A DNA stretch of 44,550 nucleotides from Hypsibius dujardini (GCA_001579985.1 LRSR01013546.1:1-44550), one strand, 5' to 3'. Counted from the stretch's first letter, positions 1 to 11,439 are shown. The notes: generated from the sequence alone by a model not told the origin. Numbers and translations are program-made.

Positions 1-364
1 ATAAAAAATCTTAGAATTAAACGGTTTAATGGTTGGGATAAAAGAAATTGAAACTTCGGAAACGTTGCTAATCAATCAATCAAGCTCAGGACCATAACAC
101 TAAGTGGTGCGGGAATTATCGTCTTCCTCATTTTTTTCTGAAATTACGGATGTGATTGCGACTCCGAAGCCCCAATATAAAATCATATTATATAGACAGG
201 TATTTGTGGGGGGGGGGGGAAATATGTGAGCACTCTTCACAATTTAACGCGATGGCAAACAAAATAAAGGAACCGAAAACGGTACGATCATTTTCCTGTT
301 TTTCTAACGGGCGAAGCAGAAAATTAAACATTCAACGTGTTCTTTATTATAGGCAGTGGAATAG

Positions 365-1405
365 GTTCCCAAGTTGACCGAGCAGATTGAAGAACTTCGA
401 AAGCTCATTCGACTCCATCCAGTGGTAATATAATTAGCCAGACAAGCAGATAAACAAGTAAGCAAGCAGACAGGCAGATAGACAGGCAAACAGATAAACT
501 AACACAGAAACAGGTTGAGTAAAAGACACACAGATGTGCATACCGACATCCAAATAGGTAGAGCGTCAGAGAGACAAATATTCCAGTGTGTGACGTTTAG
601 GCACTCAAATACCTAGTACTAAAATTCTACCTCTTTACAGGAGAGCGTTTCATCGAGCAGCAACTCTGCAGAAGAACTGAACGCAAAACAAAAACGACAA
701 GTGTTGGTACGCACTTCAGCGGTCTGATTTCCATTGGAGTTGGTGTTCGATATTGAACATAGCACTTTAGTATATTTCATTAACAAAATAATGATTAAGC
801 GTTTATTTGCAGAATGTTATGCTGGAGCAAATTCATTGGAGGAAGGCCATTTGTGCAGCTTTTGACATTATTTTTACCTACAATGAGAAGATGAACTCCG
901 TCGCTACTGAATCTGGTGCCAAATGTGCGGAAAAGCCCGAACTCCGAACGGAAGAAAATATCATGATCGAAAGTGAGTTCAATCCCATAAAAGGGCACAC
1001 TGGAGGGCATGCATGCAATAGCCCCTGCTTGATTAATTGGAACGGTGGTGGGGGATGGCAGCTGTAACTTTTGTTAATTATTTATTGAGATTATGTTTCT
1101 CCAGAAAAAGTACGAAAAACCTATCTGTATATGATATCTGTCGCCTTTCACACTATTATTCGCACGTATTATAGTAGACGAAGTGCTAACACTAAACCAT
1201 ATCACCGTAAAATTTGTTCAATAACTTGACGAATCTGTCGCAAATATGGAGCGTCATAATTGGCCTGCAAATAAGTCATATATCTTCTTCTCTTGCAGAA
1301 CAAATGGAACAGTGGCTCCTAAAAGGAACAAACCTCACAGAACAAGACTTTATGAAATTACTGTGTGTACTCCCAGCTGTATACACAAATAGCACTAATT
1401 ATCCA
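365..1405 (+). CDS. Candidate exons of an unidentified multi-exon gene (partial)
   Basis: Four phase-compatible coding segments can be read: 365-424, 641-706, 813-972 and 1299-1405. Each of the last three is preceded by a pyrimidine-rich AG, and all four are followed by GT (gtaata, gtacgc, gtgagt, gtaacg). Codon phase matches at every junction. The joined product of about 130 residues is hydrophilic and probably helical. It begins with a Leu/Glu-rich segment (KLTEQIEELRKLIRL), then a Ser-rich linker, then segments containing LNVMLEQIHWRKAICAAF and EQWLLKGTNLTEQDFMKLL. I do not recognise the family. No start codon, terminal exon or downstream continuation was found: the AG before 1508 would give an immediate stop in the required phase. 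The first exon is the weakest, because its acceptor is poor. The gene may begin left of the window or be a gene fragment. Confidence 0.4.
430..500. repeat. Degenerate (CAGA/CAGG)n tract
   Basis: A decayed tetranucleotide tract of CAGA, CAGG and CAAG units lies just after the donor of the first candidate exon, inside the putative intron. It belongs to the same repeat class that fills introns at the right end of the window. Confidence 0.6.
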
Positions 1406-1929
1406 GTAACGTTTGATTGTTTAACCATTACCGTTTTCATTAATATATTTTTGGTTACATACCCTTTATGCTATGCTGCTTTCACTGTTTACTTTTTTGA
1501 TCGCAGTAGCCACAGTGTTCTAGGACATTGTTTCGCATATTGTTTTAAACAATCTAAAATATTTTATTAATATCGGTTTTTGAACTTGGCGGCAAATTCG
1601 CTTTTGGGCGTGTTTACAACGATTTCTTGCAACCGATTAAAAATGTGTGCGGTTTATTCCGATTGGTCTATTTTTGACGAGATTCAGTGGGAACATGATA
1701 ATCCACCAATTGCTGAACGTACGTGCTGAGCTTCTGACGAATTGCAGCTGACCATTCTGGTGAGATCTGGCAGAGATCTCGTCAGATACTTTTTAAGAGT
1801 TTTCTGGCGAGATCTGCCGGATTTCTCACCTAACACTCTTGCCAAGAATAGTATGTTAATTTCGTCAGATCTCGTGAGACCGTATACGGGAGGATTTTAC
1901 CAGATCTGACGATAATTTGGCGCTGGGCA

Positions 1930-1988
1930 CTAAACAGAAACCCACGAGTGAGCCGATTTATCGACCAAATGGAGGGTGAGCTGAAATA
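1930..1988. repeat. Solo arm of the 3893-4099 foldback family
   Basis: About 59 bases closely match the right arm of the foldback at 3893-4099. They share the core gagtgagccgatttatcgac and the following cagctgaaatac-type end. No second arm is present here, so this looks like a half element or a recombination remnant. Confidence 0.7.
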
Positions 1989-2485
1989 CAGATTTCACCT
2001 CATAGTTTGCAGTCATAAAAATTGGAACATCCTGCTATATTTTATCCTATAAGGGATCGAAGCAAAAATTAGCTCGACGACCTTGCTGATGAGATCGGAA
2101 AGCATCTGACTCTCTCAGCAGATTTAACTACCATTCTTAGTGTGGAAATTCCTACAACAGATCGACCTTCTGGACACAAACACTGCATACACGCTAATGT
2201 GTATTTTTAAATCAGTTTATCGTATTTCCTAGTTCCCATTACACATACAGAAAGATATCTTTCCGTCTAATTTTCCGGAAAAAATCTGGCAAAAATTTAT
2301 ATATAGAACATATATACAGAAAATATACTCGTTAAAATTCCGAAATTTTTAGGATTTTGGGAAGTGGAACAAATTTAATCCGACTTCCAGAATTAACCCC
2401 AACTGGCAAAAAATAGGATATTATACAGACCCTAGTACCCATTTGGTGGACAAAAAGTTTTTTTCCCTACATATAATATTTACAG

Positions 2486-2565
2486 TGAAAGTCCTGAGAT
2501 TCGAACGACGTCGCAGTATCGTTTCTACTTTACTCTCTCAAACTCCAAGCTAGCAAAGCCCGGCT
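2486..2565 (-). repeat. tRNA-like relic (possible SINE head)
   Basis: Read on the minus strand, the segment has a tagcttggagtttgagag run resembling a pol III A box. It is followed by a 4-bp stem with a 7-nt loop (agta-gaaacga-tact), then gttcgaatc, which matches the B-box consensus GTTCGANNC. The T stem does not pair and the anticodon loop lacks U33, so this is not a functional tRNA. A degraded tRNA-derived element is the simplest reading. A plus-strand gttcgaatc at about 2605 makes a short inverted pair with it. Confidence 0.3.
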
Positions 2566-2988
2566 CTGAGCAAACGGTTCGATAGAAATAAACTCATGTG
2601 ACCGTTCGAATCTCATTTTGTTACTGTAATTTGTAATGTCTTTCAGACTTCTTTTTGATATTGCGAAAACCACCTAGCTTTTTTCATGTCTTAATGGCTT
2701 TTCTGCAAGTCAATCAGCCACCTAGACACATTGCAAGACTTATTTTGCCGAGAATTAAGCCAACCCGGCATTTTTTTCAGCCATATAGATAAAATAAAGC
2801 CAGTCTATCGGTTTGATAAAGCCAGAATTTTAGAAAACTGGTTAGATACTTGGCTTAATTTATCCCCGTGCTTACTAGGGATTGAAAAACTGCTCCAAAC
2901 CCTTTGTGTTCGCTTCATAATTCCAAATAGTACTAACCCGAAAAAAAACAAAATAGGAATGATATTCCACCTAGAAGCTCATTCGAGA

Positions 2989-4377
2989 CTAAACTATCTC
3001 TCCATTCGGAACGATGGTCAGCTCTGTGATGACAACGCTCAACGGCACGCTCAACACATAAAGCACCGCATCGGCAATGTCTGAACACTTCAACGCAGGG
3101 GCCTCGGTGAACACGCCCAGCTTGTCTTCCTTCATCAGGTCCTCGGTGGCTCGAGAACTCACCAGACCTGGACTCAAGCTCTACAACGAAAAGTCCAATT
3201 AACAAAAACGAACAGAACACCATCAAGAAATTCAGGAATTTATGTGCACATACCGTGACACGAATTTTGCTTTTCTTATTCGCCAGTTCCACGTGCAGAG
3301 CTTTCGTTAAAGCCGTCAACATGTGCTTCGTGCCGGAGTAAAAGTTGAAGCCCTCAATGCTCCGGTGCCCTGCGATACTGTTGATGTTAATGACGTGCCC
3401 AGTTGTGATGCCGTCCTTTTCTAGGAGTCGTAGAGTTTCCTTTGTGCAAATGGTTGTCGAAAGAATATTCAGCTGCAATACAAAATTTGCTCATTCACTT
3501 CCAAATATGTTAATATGAAGAGTAGTAACAGTTACATTCAACATTTCCCGCCATTCTGCAATGGAACCACTGCCGACTTCCCCGAAGTAGCCAATCCCCG
3601 CGTTGTTGACCAGTATATCTACATGGCTAAACTGCGCCTCAATGACCTTGAAAAGCTCTAAAATTTGCGTTTCGTCCGTCAAATCGGTCTTCATCGGGTG
3701 AAGCTGACCCGAATCAGCTTTCAGCGTCTCCTTTAAAGCCTAGAAATGGATAACAAAAAAGAGAAATAAACTACTAACGTGTCAGGAGGGTTCATTCATA
3801 CGTACTAAGATAAGGTCTCAAGGTTATAGTACATTTAGGAAATCTAAGTATTTTTAATCGATCAAACAACCAAACGGTATGTGGCATAGTGTGTATTTCG
3901 GCTCACCCTCCAATTGGGTCGATAAATCGGCTCACTCACGCATTTCTCCTTAATGGTAGCTGCTTGATTGTTTGATTTCCAGAAGTGCTATGATATACTA
4001 TGATATAATACAGCAAATCAAACAATCAAGCAGCTGCCATCAAAGAGAAACCCATGAGTGAGCCGATTTATCGACCAACTAGAGCGTCAGCCGAAATACT
4101 TACTTTGCTTCATACCCCAAGAAATTCAAGTGTACAGAATATTACATAATAATACTGAAGCTCTGACACTTGCAAATATCCGAGACATCTTCGGCACGAA
4201 TATTTTATATTAGGCAGTATTAATTAATGTTAGGATCTTTCTTACGTGAAGCGTGGCGGGGTTCCGCGCGCAAGCAACAACATGGACTCCTGCTTGGAGG
4301 AGACCCTCGACGATGGCGTACCCAATTCCCGCGGAAGCTCCCGTCACCAGTGCGTGCTTTCCTCGCCAGCGTTCCAT
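2989..4377 (-). CDS. Short-chain dehydrogenase/reductase, DHRS11/farnesol dehydrogenase-like (SDR copy 1)
   Basis: Four exons on the minus strand (4377-4246, 3739-3536, 3472-3254, 3180-2989) join in phase 0 at every junction to give 248 residues, the usual length of a classical SDR. The cofactor motif TGASAGIG is at residues 12-19 and NNAG at 89-92. The catalytic Ser (about 144), Tyr157 and Lys161 (Y-S-G-T-K) are present. The MERW start followed by an ALVTGAS-type strand and the RVTSLSPGLV segment are typical of the DHRS11/farnesol dehydrogenase branch, which oxidises or reduces hydroxyl/keto groups with NAD(P). The substrate cannot be read from sequence. The gene is divergent from SDR copy 2, with which it shares exon structure. 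The intron at 3740-4245 contains a foldback repeat. Confidence 0.9.
3893..4099. repeat. Foldback (MITE-like) element in SDR copy 1 intron 1
   Basis: An imperfect inverted repeat has arms 3893-3980 and 4013-4099, close to 88 bases each and roughly 88-90% complementary by eye, around a ~32-base AT-rich centre. Arms begin gtatttcggct and share cgataaatcggctcactca. No open frame lies inside, as expected for a non-autonomous element. A solo arm lies at 1930-1988. No clear target-site duplication is visible. Confidence 0.85.
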
Positions 4378-5667
4378 AATTAATCTCTTTTAAAGACAGC
4401 AAAGACGTCTTACAATACGGATGGATATCAATCGATCCTGAAACAACGGAAAGGAATGTGAGAAAATTCACTGTTTGTCGATTTGAGTATGTACAACTGC
4501 GAGGTTTTCTTCCACGTGGAGGGAAGGTACGTCTTCGGTTCAGTATTTCGAAGCGCGCTTGTGATAACGGGCTCTGGCTTAATTTGAGCAGTGATGGGCT
4601 AACGGCGACTATTCAGATACTGCCATCTTCCCCACCTCCCTTCCCTTCCCCCACGCCCCGGGGACAAAGGGGCAAAATTCATTTTTCAAAACTAAACCCA
4701 AAAAACGGCCTATGGTTCCTGAGCATTTTCAAACTTGTGGGGGTGTGTGACCGAATTTCTAAGGGTCCTCTCTTGAATTTTAAAGCACTTTAAAACATCT
4801 TGAAAAGCTTCAGTTTTTCGATCCAATTTGGGGTTTGTTCGGGTTGAGTATAAAATCCTATTAATCATTACGTAGCGATTTTACTTTAATTTTTCCATGG
4901 AAAAGGGACTATTTTGGAATGTTTTTAACTTCCCATTTGTGTACAAATACAAAATACAAAATACAAATACAAATGGAAGGTTAAAAACATTCAGAAATTT
5001 GACGGATTTGAACATTCCGAATTTGACGGAAAAATTAAATGTTTTGAGAATTTTATGAAATCCCGAGGGTCTTAGGAATTCAAAATCCCACAGCCCACAA
5101 GTTTAAAAGTGATCACAAAAAACATGCCGAATATTAGGTTCAAAGGCAAGAACGCAGTCGGACGGAGGGAGGGTCAGTTTGTTATTCTGACGCTGAGATA
5201 ACTACATGGCGCATTTGGTACAGCCTTTAAACATGTTCTCGGAACTTCAGCAGAACACAAAGGACATTTTAACTACTTACCAACAGGTGCCGTTCTTTTA
5301 TCCAACGTGCTGATAATGTATTTTCCTTCTGACTGTTGATTCAAGACGTTACGTAATGGTAAAGACGCAACACCGACTTTGCTAACCCAGACACTGTTGA
5401 TACCAGTGCACAATGCACAGACCCAATCTTGCAAAAAATGCCTGACATGTGCAAGTCGAGTACCAGGACTGATCGATCGAGCTATCTGCTTTGAGCGAAG
5501 GCCCCTGGATGTGCAATCGTGACATTGCGTTTTCTCTTATACTTTTGCACGTGTTTTCGTTTGGGTTTGTTTATAGAGGCCCTACTCTCGCTTCACTCGC
5601 CGTCGCCATCATTTTCCGCGTTCCATTACAGATCTTTGCGAAGTTTCAAGTTTAAAAAAAAACTAAA
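4378..5667. promoter_or_regulatory. Shared upstream region of two divergent SDR genes
   Basis: These 1.29 kb separate the start codons of SDR copy 1 (minus) and SDR copy 2 (plus), so both promoters should lie here. A TTTATAGA sequence near 5568, about 100 bases before the copy 2 start, is a possible TATA-like element. The region also contains the 4917-4992 hairpin and a pyrimidine-rich stretch (4625-4655). No protein-coding exon is supported. Confidence 0.45.
4917..4992. repeat. Short hairpin with (AAATAC)n centre
   Basis: The inverted arms gaatgtttttaac and gttaaaaacattc flank a centre of repeated aaatac units, with further pairing between cccatttgtgt and caaatgga. It is a small palindrome in the SDR intergenic region. 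Confidence 0.75.
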
Positions 5668-7285
5668 ATGGAACGCTGGAGTGGACGTACTGCATTGGTG
5701 ACGGGAGCCTCCGTCGGGATTGGGCACGCCGTCGCGGAAGCGCTAGCCAAGAGCGGCATGAATGTCGTGGCGTGCGCCAGAAATGTCGGAAAAATTGAGG
5801 TCCCTCAATTAATCAAATTTCATCGCATCATCTGTCCATTTGTCGATTTAGCGAGTTAAAAAAATATAATTTCAATTTAATTTAAATAAAAAGAATATAA
5901 TTTAAGAATATTTGAAAATACTTGATTTGTTACAGGAGCTGGCGAAAAGTGTCGGGAACGCCCCCGGAAAGATCTACCCCATCAAGTGCGACCTGACCCA
6001 GGAAACGGAGATCTTACAAATGTTCAAGACAATCGAAGAGAAATTCAAGCATATCGACGTGCTAATTAACAACGCCGGTTTGGCCCATCCGGAGGATTTA
6101 CTCACCGGAAACACAGAGAAATGGAAGGGAATGATTGATGTAAGGCGGCTAAGGCCATAGTAGCATATAAGCCATAGTAGCCATAATAGCCATAGTAGCA
6201 TTTACAGCGGATTGCAAAATGATTTAAAAGTCGAGTATAAACTGATGTGCATATTTGCTGGGCTAGTTGAACGTTCTGGGTCTCTCCATTTGCGCTCGAG
6301 AAGCTCTCCGTCTGATGGACAAGGACAACATCGACGACGGCCACATTATCAACATCAACAGGTACGATGCCAATTCAAAATAATTTTAGTGTTCACGTTA
6401 AATATTGTATTAATTAATTAATGAGCCAATGAATAATTTTTTAGTTTTTCTAATACGGCCAATTTATCATACAGTAAACTTTAAAAATGAAAATTACAAT
6501 AAATTTCAATAAGAAGCAAAAGTAGCATGCTTCTAATTCTTTTGAATGTGAATTATGCGACCATCGCGCCCCAATACCATTATTACAAACTGAATAAAAA
6601 GCTCAAAAGTGAAGGATTTTCCTAAACCTAACGATCTTGTAGAACACAGAGTTTATAACAGGAAACGTTTTGACGGTGTAATTTCTCCATTTATTTGCAG
6701 TATGGCTGGACATAACATCTTTGCGAGTATGCCCATCATCCATTTCTACATGGGAACCAAACACATGGTCACCGCCCTAACTAAGGCTTTGAATGCCGAG
6801 CTGCGACAAAAGAAGAGCAAGATTCGTGTCACGGTAATAAATTGGAATGTTGATAAGTTATAAATTATATTAATGAATAATAAAATTACAATTTAAAAAA
6901 TAACGTTGTAAATTAAAATAAATAACACTTAATTCTTAATGGTAATGGTAAACAATAAATATATCATAATTTTTTTACCAAATTATAATGATAATAAATT
7001 AGTCGAGTAACGGTTGCCAACTGGTATGGGGTGTTCGATTATATTTACAAAAACAATTTACGCTTTTGACAGAGCCTCAGTCCTGGAGCGGTGCAGACAG
7101 AGTTCGGTCATAACTTGTACGCGGGCTCTTCCCAGGCAACCGCAGCTGCAGCGGCCTTCGCCCAGACCTTCCCGCTGCTGACGGGCAAAGACATTGCGGA
7201 CGCGGTATTGTACGTGGTCGGGGCTCCTGCGCATGTCAGCATCCACGAACTCATCATCGCGCCCACTGAACAACCGGTGCTATAA
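5668..7285 (+). CDS. Short-chain dehydrogenase/reductase, DHRS11/farnesol dehydrogenase-like (SDR copy 2)
   Basis: Five exons (5668-5799, 5936-6139, 6267-6361, 6701-6833, 7073-7285) join in phase to give 258 residues. TGASVGIG is at 12-19 and NNAG at 89-92. The catalytic Ser144, Tyr160 and Lys164 (Y-M-G-T-K) are present. Exons 1 and 2 match copy 1 in length exactly (132 and 204 nt); what is one exon in copy 1 (219 nt) is split here by an additional intron just inside the codon for the catalytic Ser. The first donor is gtccct, an unusual +3 base, but no better donor keeps the conserved sequence. Copy 2 and the pseudogene share this split exon, so they are closer to each other than to copy 1. 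An AATAAA lies about 110 bases past the stop. Confidence 0.9.
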
Positions 7286-7395
7286 ATCAGCAACCATACG
7301 CTAATCTAAATTCACTTCATCATTTCCTGTCAGTCTATCCTGACCACAGTCCTTGCAGTACTGTAGTGTTTAAACTCCCAAGCTTATTTGCATCT

Positions 7396-7401
7396 AATAA
7401 A
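7396..7401 (+). terminator. Candidate poly(A) signal of SDR copy 2
   Basis: A canonical AATAAA hexamer lies 111 bases downstream of the SDR copy 2 stop codon on the same strand. It is the first such hexamer after the gene. Confidence 0.5.
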
Positions 7402-7890
7402 TTTGCCCACGCCATTCAACTTGGCATCTACTGACAGGATGGATAGTTGTTTTCAAACTTAGGGGGCAGAGCCATAGGTTAGAACGGAAGTCGAACTGAT
7501 TAACTAATTTCTGGCTACACATTTTACCGGTATTGGATGTCTGACCTGTAAATTTGCGTCCTACGGCTTCGGAAAACGATTCCACGCCCCTGCCAATCAA
7601 TTTGCCACTAACTTTGGAGTCAGACCTGTTTATACTTCTGAACTTCACGTTTTGAAACTTTGAAGTTCCTGCAAAAAAGCACGTTTTGAGACCACACCAG
7701 CGCAATAAACCTTCAGGATAACAATCGTACGTTGTAAATACATACACCTGTTCAGGTGTCTAATGGGTTTTGATCGGTCTGAAAATCTATTTTAACCAAA
7801 GCGCCGTGGCGTTAGTTCTGTATGTCGCCTGTAATACCATCTCTTATAATTTCGCTTCCGGAAATAGCACCGCCCGGTACTCGTAGTACG
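7402..7890. other. Intergenic, nothing recognised
   Basis: Sequence between the SDR copy 2 poly(A) signal and the 7891-8062 foldback. A 117-codon open frame on the minus strand has no recognisable motif or splice context, and I see no gene. Confidence 0.5.
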
Positions 7891-8062
7891 TACCAGGCAA
7901 ACGCGGTGGGTTGAATCGCTACGTGGGTTGAACTGGTCGGGTGGCGGAAGGCGCCACAAGTGTAATTGAATGAGTGTTGTTTACAATTTACACTTGTGGC
8001 GCCCTCCACCACCCCACCGATTCAACCCATGTAGCGATTCAATCCATAGCGTTTGCCTGGTA
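7891..8062. repeat. Foldback (MITE-like) element
   Basis: The inverted arms 7891-7964 and 7988-8062 are imperfectly complementary. The outer ends taccaggcaaac / gtttgcctggta and the inner ends cacaagtgtaa / ttacacttgtg pair exactly. The centre is about 23 bases. There is no coding capacity. It sits just beyond the 3' end of the SDR pseudogene. Confidence 0.85.
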
Positions 8063-8177
8063 TATATTTCTATTTCGTACAAACGTGAAAAAGAACATTC
8101 TATGATCATTATTTGCTTCAAATATAATTATATTCACATTGCGCTGCATCTGCAAAGTGTTTTGCCACATGAAATTT

Positions 8178-10351
8178 CTAGCTGTTGGATGGCTGTTCCG
8201 TCAGTACAATGGTCAGCTCGAGGATGTTAACGTGAGCTGCCGAACCGACCACGTACACCATCGCATCGGTAATATCGCAACCGGTCAGCGGCGTGAACCC
8301 GCTAAACGCCTTGGTCCCAGCGCCCCCGACGCCAGGCCCGCCCTCGTCGATCTTCAAGCTCTGACTGAAATCCGTCACCACCATTCCCGGACTCAGACTC
8401 TGCAACGCCACAGCCGATGATCATTGAAACACCATTTGAACTTTTTTGCCTTAATTTCTGAAATGAAAATTAAACGCAAAACGGTTTAGCATTTCCTACC
8501 GCAACTCGGATCTTGATCTGCTTCAGCCGCAGTTCCGCATTTAACGCCTTGGTCAGGGCGGTAACCATGTGCTTTGCGGCGGCGTAAAAATTGATAAATG
8601 GCAAGCTGGGGAAGATGTCATGTCCACCCACACTATTAAGTCAAAGAGAATGGCAGGAATTCACTTAAGGATAGTAATCGACAGCCTGAAGAATAGTTAC
8701 CGACAGCTAGTTGCTGAAAAAAGTAGCTGGGCATAGTTTTCCGAGGGAGGCGTGGATGGGATGGTGAATGAGAGAACAAAACGGAAATACGAGAAGGTCT
8801 ACTCCAATACCAGACTGAAAGGAACTCCAGATAAGGAGCCGGGAGACGGAAGGTCGCAGGACGTATTAGACAGCAACGGTCGGTAAGATGTTCCGCCACA
8901 CCGTCTATCCTGCCATCAGTCCGTCTAGCCTGCTAAATCCCTATCTGGTTCTCGTCGCAACGGTTGAACTTCTGTCCCACCATCAAGCCTTGTGTTGCGT
9001 CGCAGCGTCCATTCTTTCGTCACTCTATTGAGTTGGATGCATCTCTTTCTGATTCCCGTCGCACCGTCTGACCTTTCGTCAATCCTTTTTACTGCTAAAA
9101 ATGTGTTTGTTGTACGCCGCACCGTAAAACCTTCTCTCACACCGTCTTATCCTCTGACAATCCGTCTAGCGTGTCGAATCCCCATCTAGTTCCCGTCGCT
9201 CCTCTGACCCTCCGTGGTGCCGTCTATCCTTCTTCCGTCAACAAACCCAACCTCATAAATTCTTATCTGGTTTCAGGAACTTGGTCATCCGTCAATTCCG
9301 TTTGAGCAGCTGAATCCCAACCTCATAAATTCTTATCTGGTTTCAGGAACTTGGTCATCCGTCAATTCCGTTTGAGCAGCTGAATCCCAACCTGATATCC
9401 TTCCATCAGTTGCCACTAACCAAGCCATCCATCGTACTGTCATCTTCCAATTGCGTCCGGTCTTCCGTCTTTCGATCGGCCTTCCCTTGCTCCAGCAGTT
9501 AGCTCGTGTCCACCTCCAATTGCGCGTGCTCTTCTAACCATTTCACCCTTCCGGTGTAGCTTTCTTAGCATCCGCTATCGTCCCACCGTCCATCCATCCA
9601 GACATCTGTCTGTCCGTCTCGCTTTGAAACAGCAGATTCTAGGTTCACGCTTAACCTCATCACCCAGCTCACCCCGCTCATCAGAAAACCAAATTCGTGT
9701 ACCTGTTAATGTTCACGATGTGTGCGTCATCAATCTTGCCCTTGTCTATGAGACGGATCCGTCTGAAGCGCTCGAGCGCTTCCCGGGGGCAGATTGTGAG
9801 TCTCAAAACGTTCAGCTGCAGATTGCATGCCGGAATTGGTTTTTATTCCCCCGCAAATCAATAATGTTCCACGTTTGTACGCAGCCTCCTTTTAGCTTCC
9901 ATTAATCATATCTTGCCGCATTTCCGTACGCCCGGTCAGCAGTCCCACCGAGTGACCCATTCCGGGGTTGTTCACCAGAATGTCGACGTGACCGACCTTC
10001 TCAGCGATTGTCCGTGAACATTTGCAGGATCTCCGGCTCCTTCTTAAGATCACACTTGATCGGGCGATCTTCCCCAACCCGGATGTTCCCACGTGCGTTT
10101 CTAACTCCTGCAAATATTGCTCTGAATTTGCTTTTGAATATCCCTAACAAAATAAGGAAATAAAAATAAATAAAAATATTAACGTGAAAAAATAGCGCTT
10201 TACGAATATAAACTTGCTTCGAGTTTTCCCAGATTTCGAAAGCACATGCGACGACGGTTAGGCCGTGGCCTGATAAGGCTTCTGTCACGGCGTAACCGAT
10301 CCCACCGGACGCCCAGGTCACCAACGCTGTCCGGCCTCTCCATCGGTCCAT
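8178..10351 (-). pseudogene. SDR copy 3, decayed DHRS11-like pseudogene
   Basis: All five exons of the SDR copy 2 architecture are recognisable on the minus strand (about 10351-10218, 10107-9901, 9815-9703, 8632-8500, 8399-8178), but the gene is broken. Exon 1 reads TWASGGIG in place of TGAS-GIG and carries a 2-nt insertion near its end, and its donor is GC. Exon 2 has two frameshifts, NNAG has become NNPG, and its donor is GG instead of GT. Exon 3 has an in-frame 18-nt insertion. Exon 4 keeps Y-A-A-A-K and has the same 133-nt length as copy 2, and the last exon is open. The intact 3' half suggests either fairly recent inactivation or relaxed selection starting at the 5' end. A functional truncated product from the 3' exons cannot be excluded but has no cofactor-binding domain. 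Confidence 0.85.
9246..9385. repeat. Tandem duplication, 2 x 70 bp
   Basis: Two essentially identical 70-base units (9246-9315 and 9316-9385) each begin cccaacctcataaattc and end gagcagctgaat. They lie inside the ~1.07 kb intron between exons 3 and 4 of the SDR pseudogene. That intron is otherwise rich in ccgtc/ccgtct-type motifs. Confidence 0.9.
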
Positions 10352-11164
10352 CCTAATTTTTTCTCTGCACCAAAACTTTGCAATATGGTAGATAATTCGG
10401 TATGCGACTGAGAATGCAGGAGAAGGTCTAGAAATTCTTGTTGCTTAAAGCAGTTCGAAAGACTGCAAGTTTACTTCAGGTATTCTTGTGTTTTGGCTCG
10501 CACTAATGGATGGCATATACAAAAGACCATATGAACCCTGCGGGTGATTAGGTTTCGCAAAATCAATATTACCTGGCCTGGCTGATGACGAGAAAGAGAA
10601 CTGCATATCCCCATATAGAACAGAACAGTAGAACAGAATCAATGCGTCGGCATAATGTTTTTTTTTATCCCTGACGACAACATCGGTTGGGAGTAATATT
10701 ATTGACTGCGCTGCGTTGAGTATACGCAAGGTCTGTGAAAGCAGTCCAGTTCCTTGTCGATTTTATTGATTGTAATTTTATTGACGGCCGTACTGTCGCT
10801 ACTAATGCCACCATCAATCGTTCCTACAATACTCGAGCGTGACATCCGTTTGGGGAAACATTTGAAGGGTGGTACTATAGGCCACCCGCTCACGAGACCG
10901 ATCAAAGCAAAATTCAAGAAAATGGAGCCCACGTGCTATTCGAGTACTACTACAAAATACAATTTTGATCAACCATCGTGAAATGTGAATTACCTCAATT
11001 TTGGACGAGTTTGTTCGAACTTTGAAATTTAAACAATACTCCTGCTATCCAAGTGGTGAGATAAATGTATTATGAATATCTAGGACCATCAACCATCATA
11101 AACATTCACCGAAACGTCAGTTTGAACCTGGACGTCTATCCCTTGTAATCTCATTTTATTGCTA
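10352..11164. other. Intergenic, nothing recognised
   Basis: About 800 bases between two minus-strand pseudogenes. Short open frames, including one with a hydrophobic start near 10754, lack splice or family evidence. I see no RNA gene or repeat here. Confidence 0.5.
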
Positions 11165-11439
11165 TTAAGAGGGTTGAGCGATAGCCGTATACGACTCAAT
11201 ATTGCAGTGATCCTGACCCCTGAGGAACTTGACAAACCCATCCATGCCCCAGTCTGTGCCCCATTGATTGGCCAACAGCCAATAGTCCACGCCTGCTTCC
11301 GTGCCCCAACCGCGCAACCACATAAACCGCATCCGCTTTTTTCTGGTGAAACTTAAAAAAAGTGGCTTCAAAATACAATAATTGATTCCGCAATGGATTT
11401 ATAGAAAACTTTGCCAAAAAAAACTTAGATGTAACTTTC

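Larger units (their letters stand above)
1406..2988. other. No gene recognised; repeat remnants
   Basis: No convincing coding exon is visible. The stretch contains several scattered copies of an agatct/gatctg-rich motif between about 1740 and 1920, one arm of the foldback family described at 3893-4099 (here 1930-1988), and a tRNA-like relic near 2486-2565. Short open frames inside it have no splice signals that keep phase and no recognisable protein motifs. Confidence 0.5.

Noticed and set aside
1214-1570. 118-codon frame with a hydrophobic end as a complete membrane protein
   Set aside because: The first part is better explained as an exon ending at 1405 with a GT donor. The hydrophobic part follows the donor and is probably intron.
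4458-4793. 111-codon frame between the two SDR genes
   Set aside because: No recognisable domain. It covers a pyrimidine/proline-coding low-complexity run in the probable shared promoter region.
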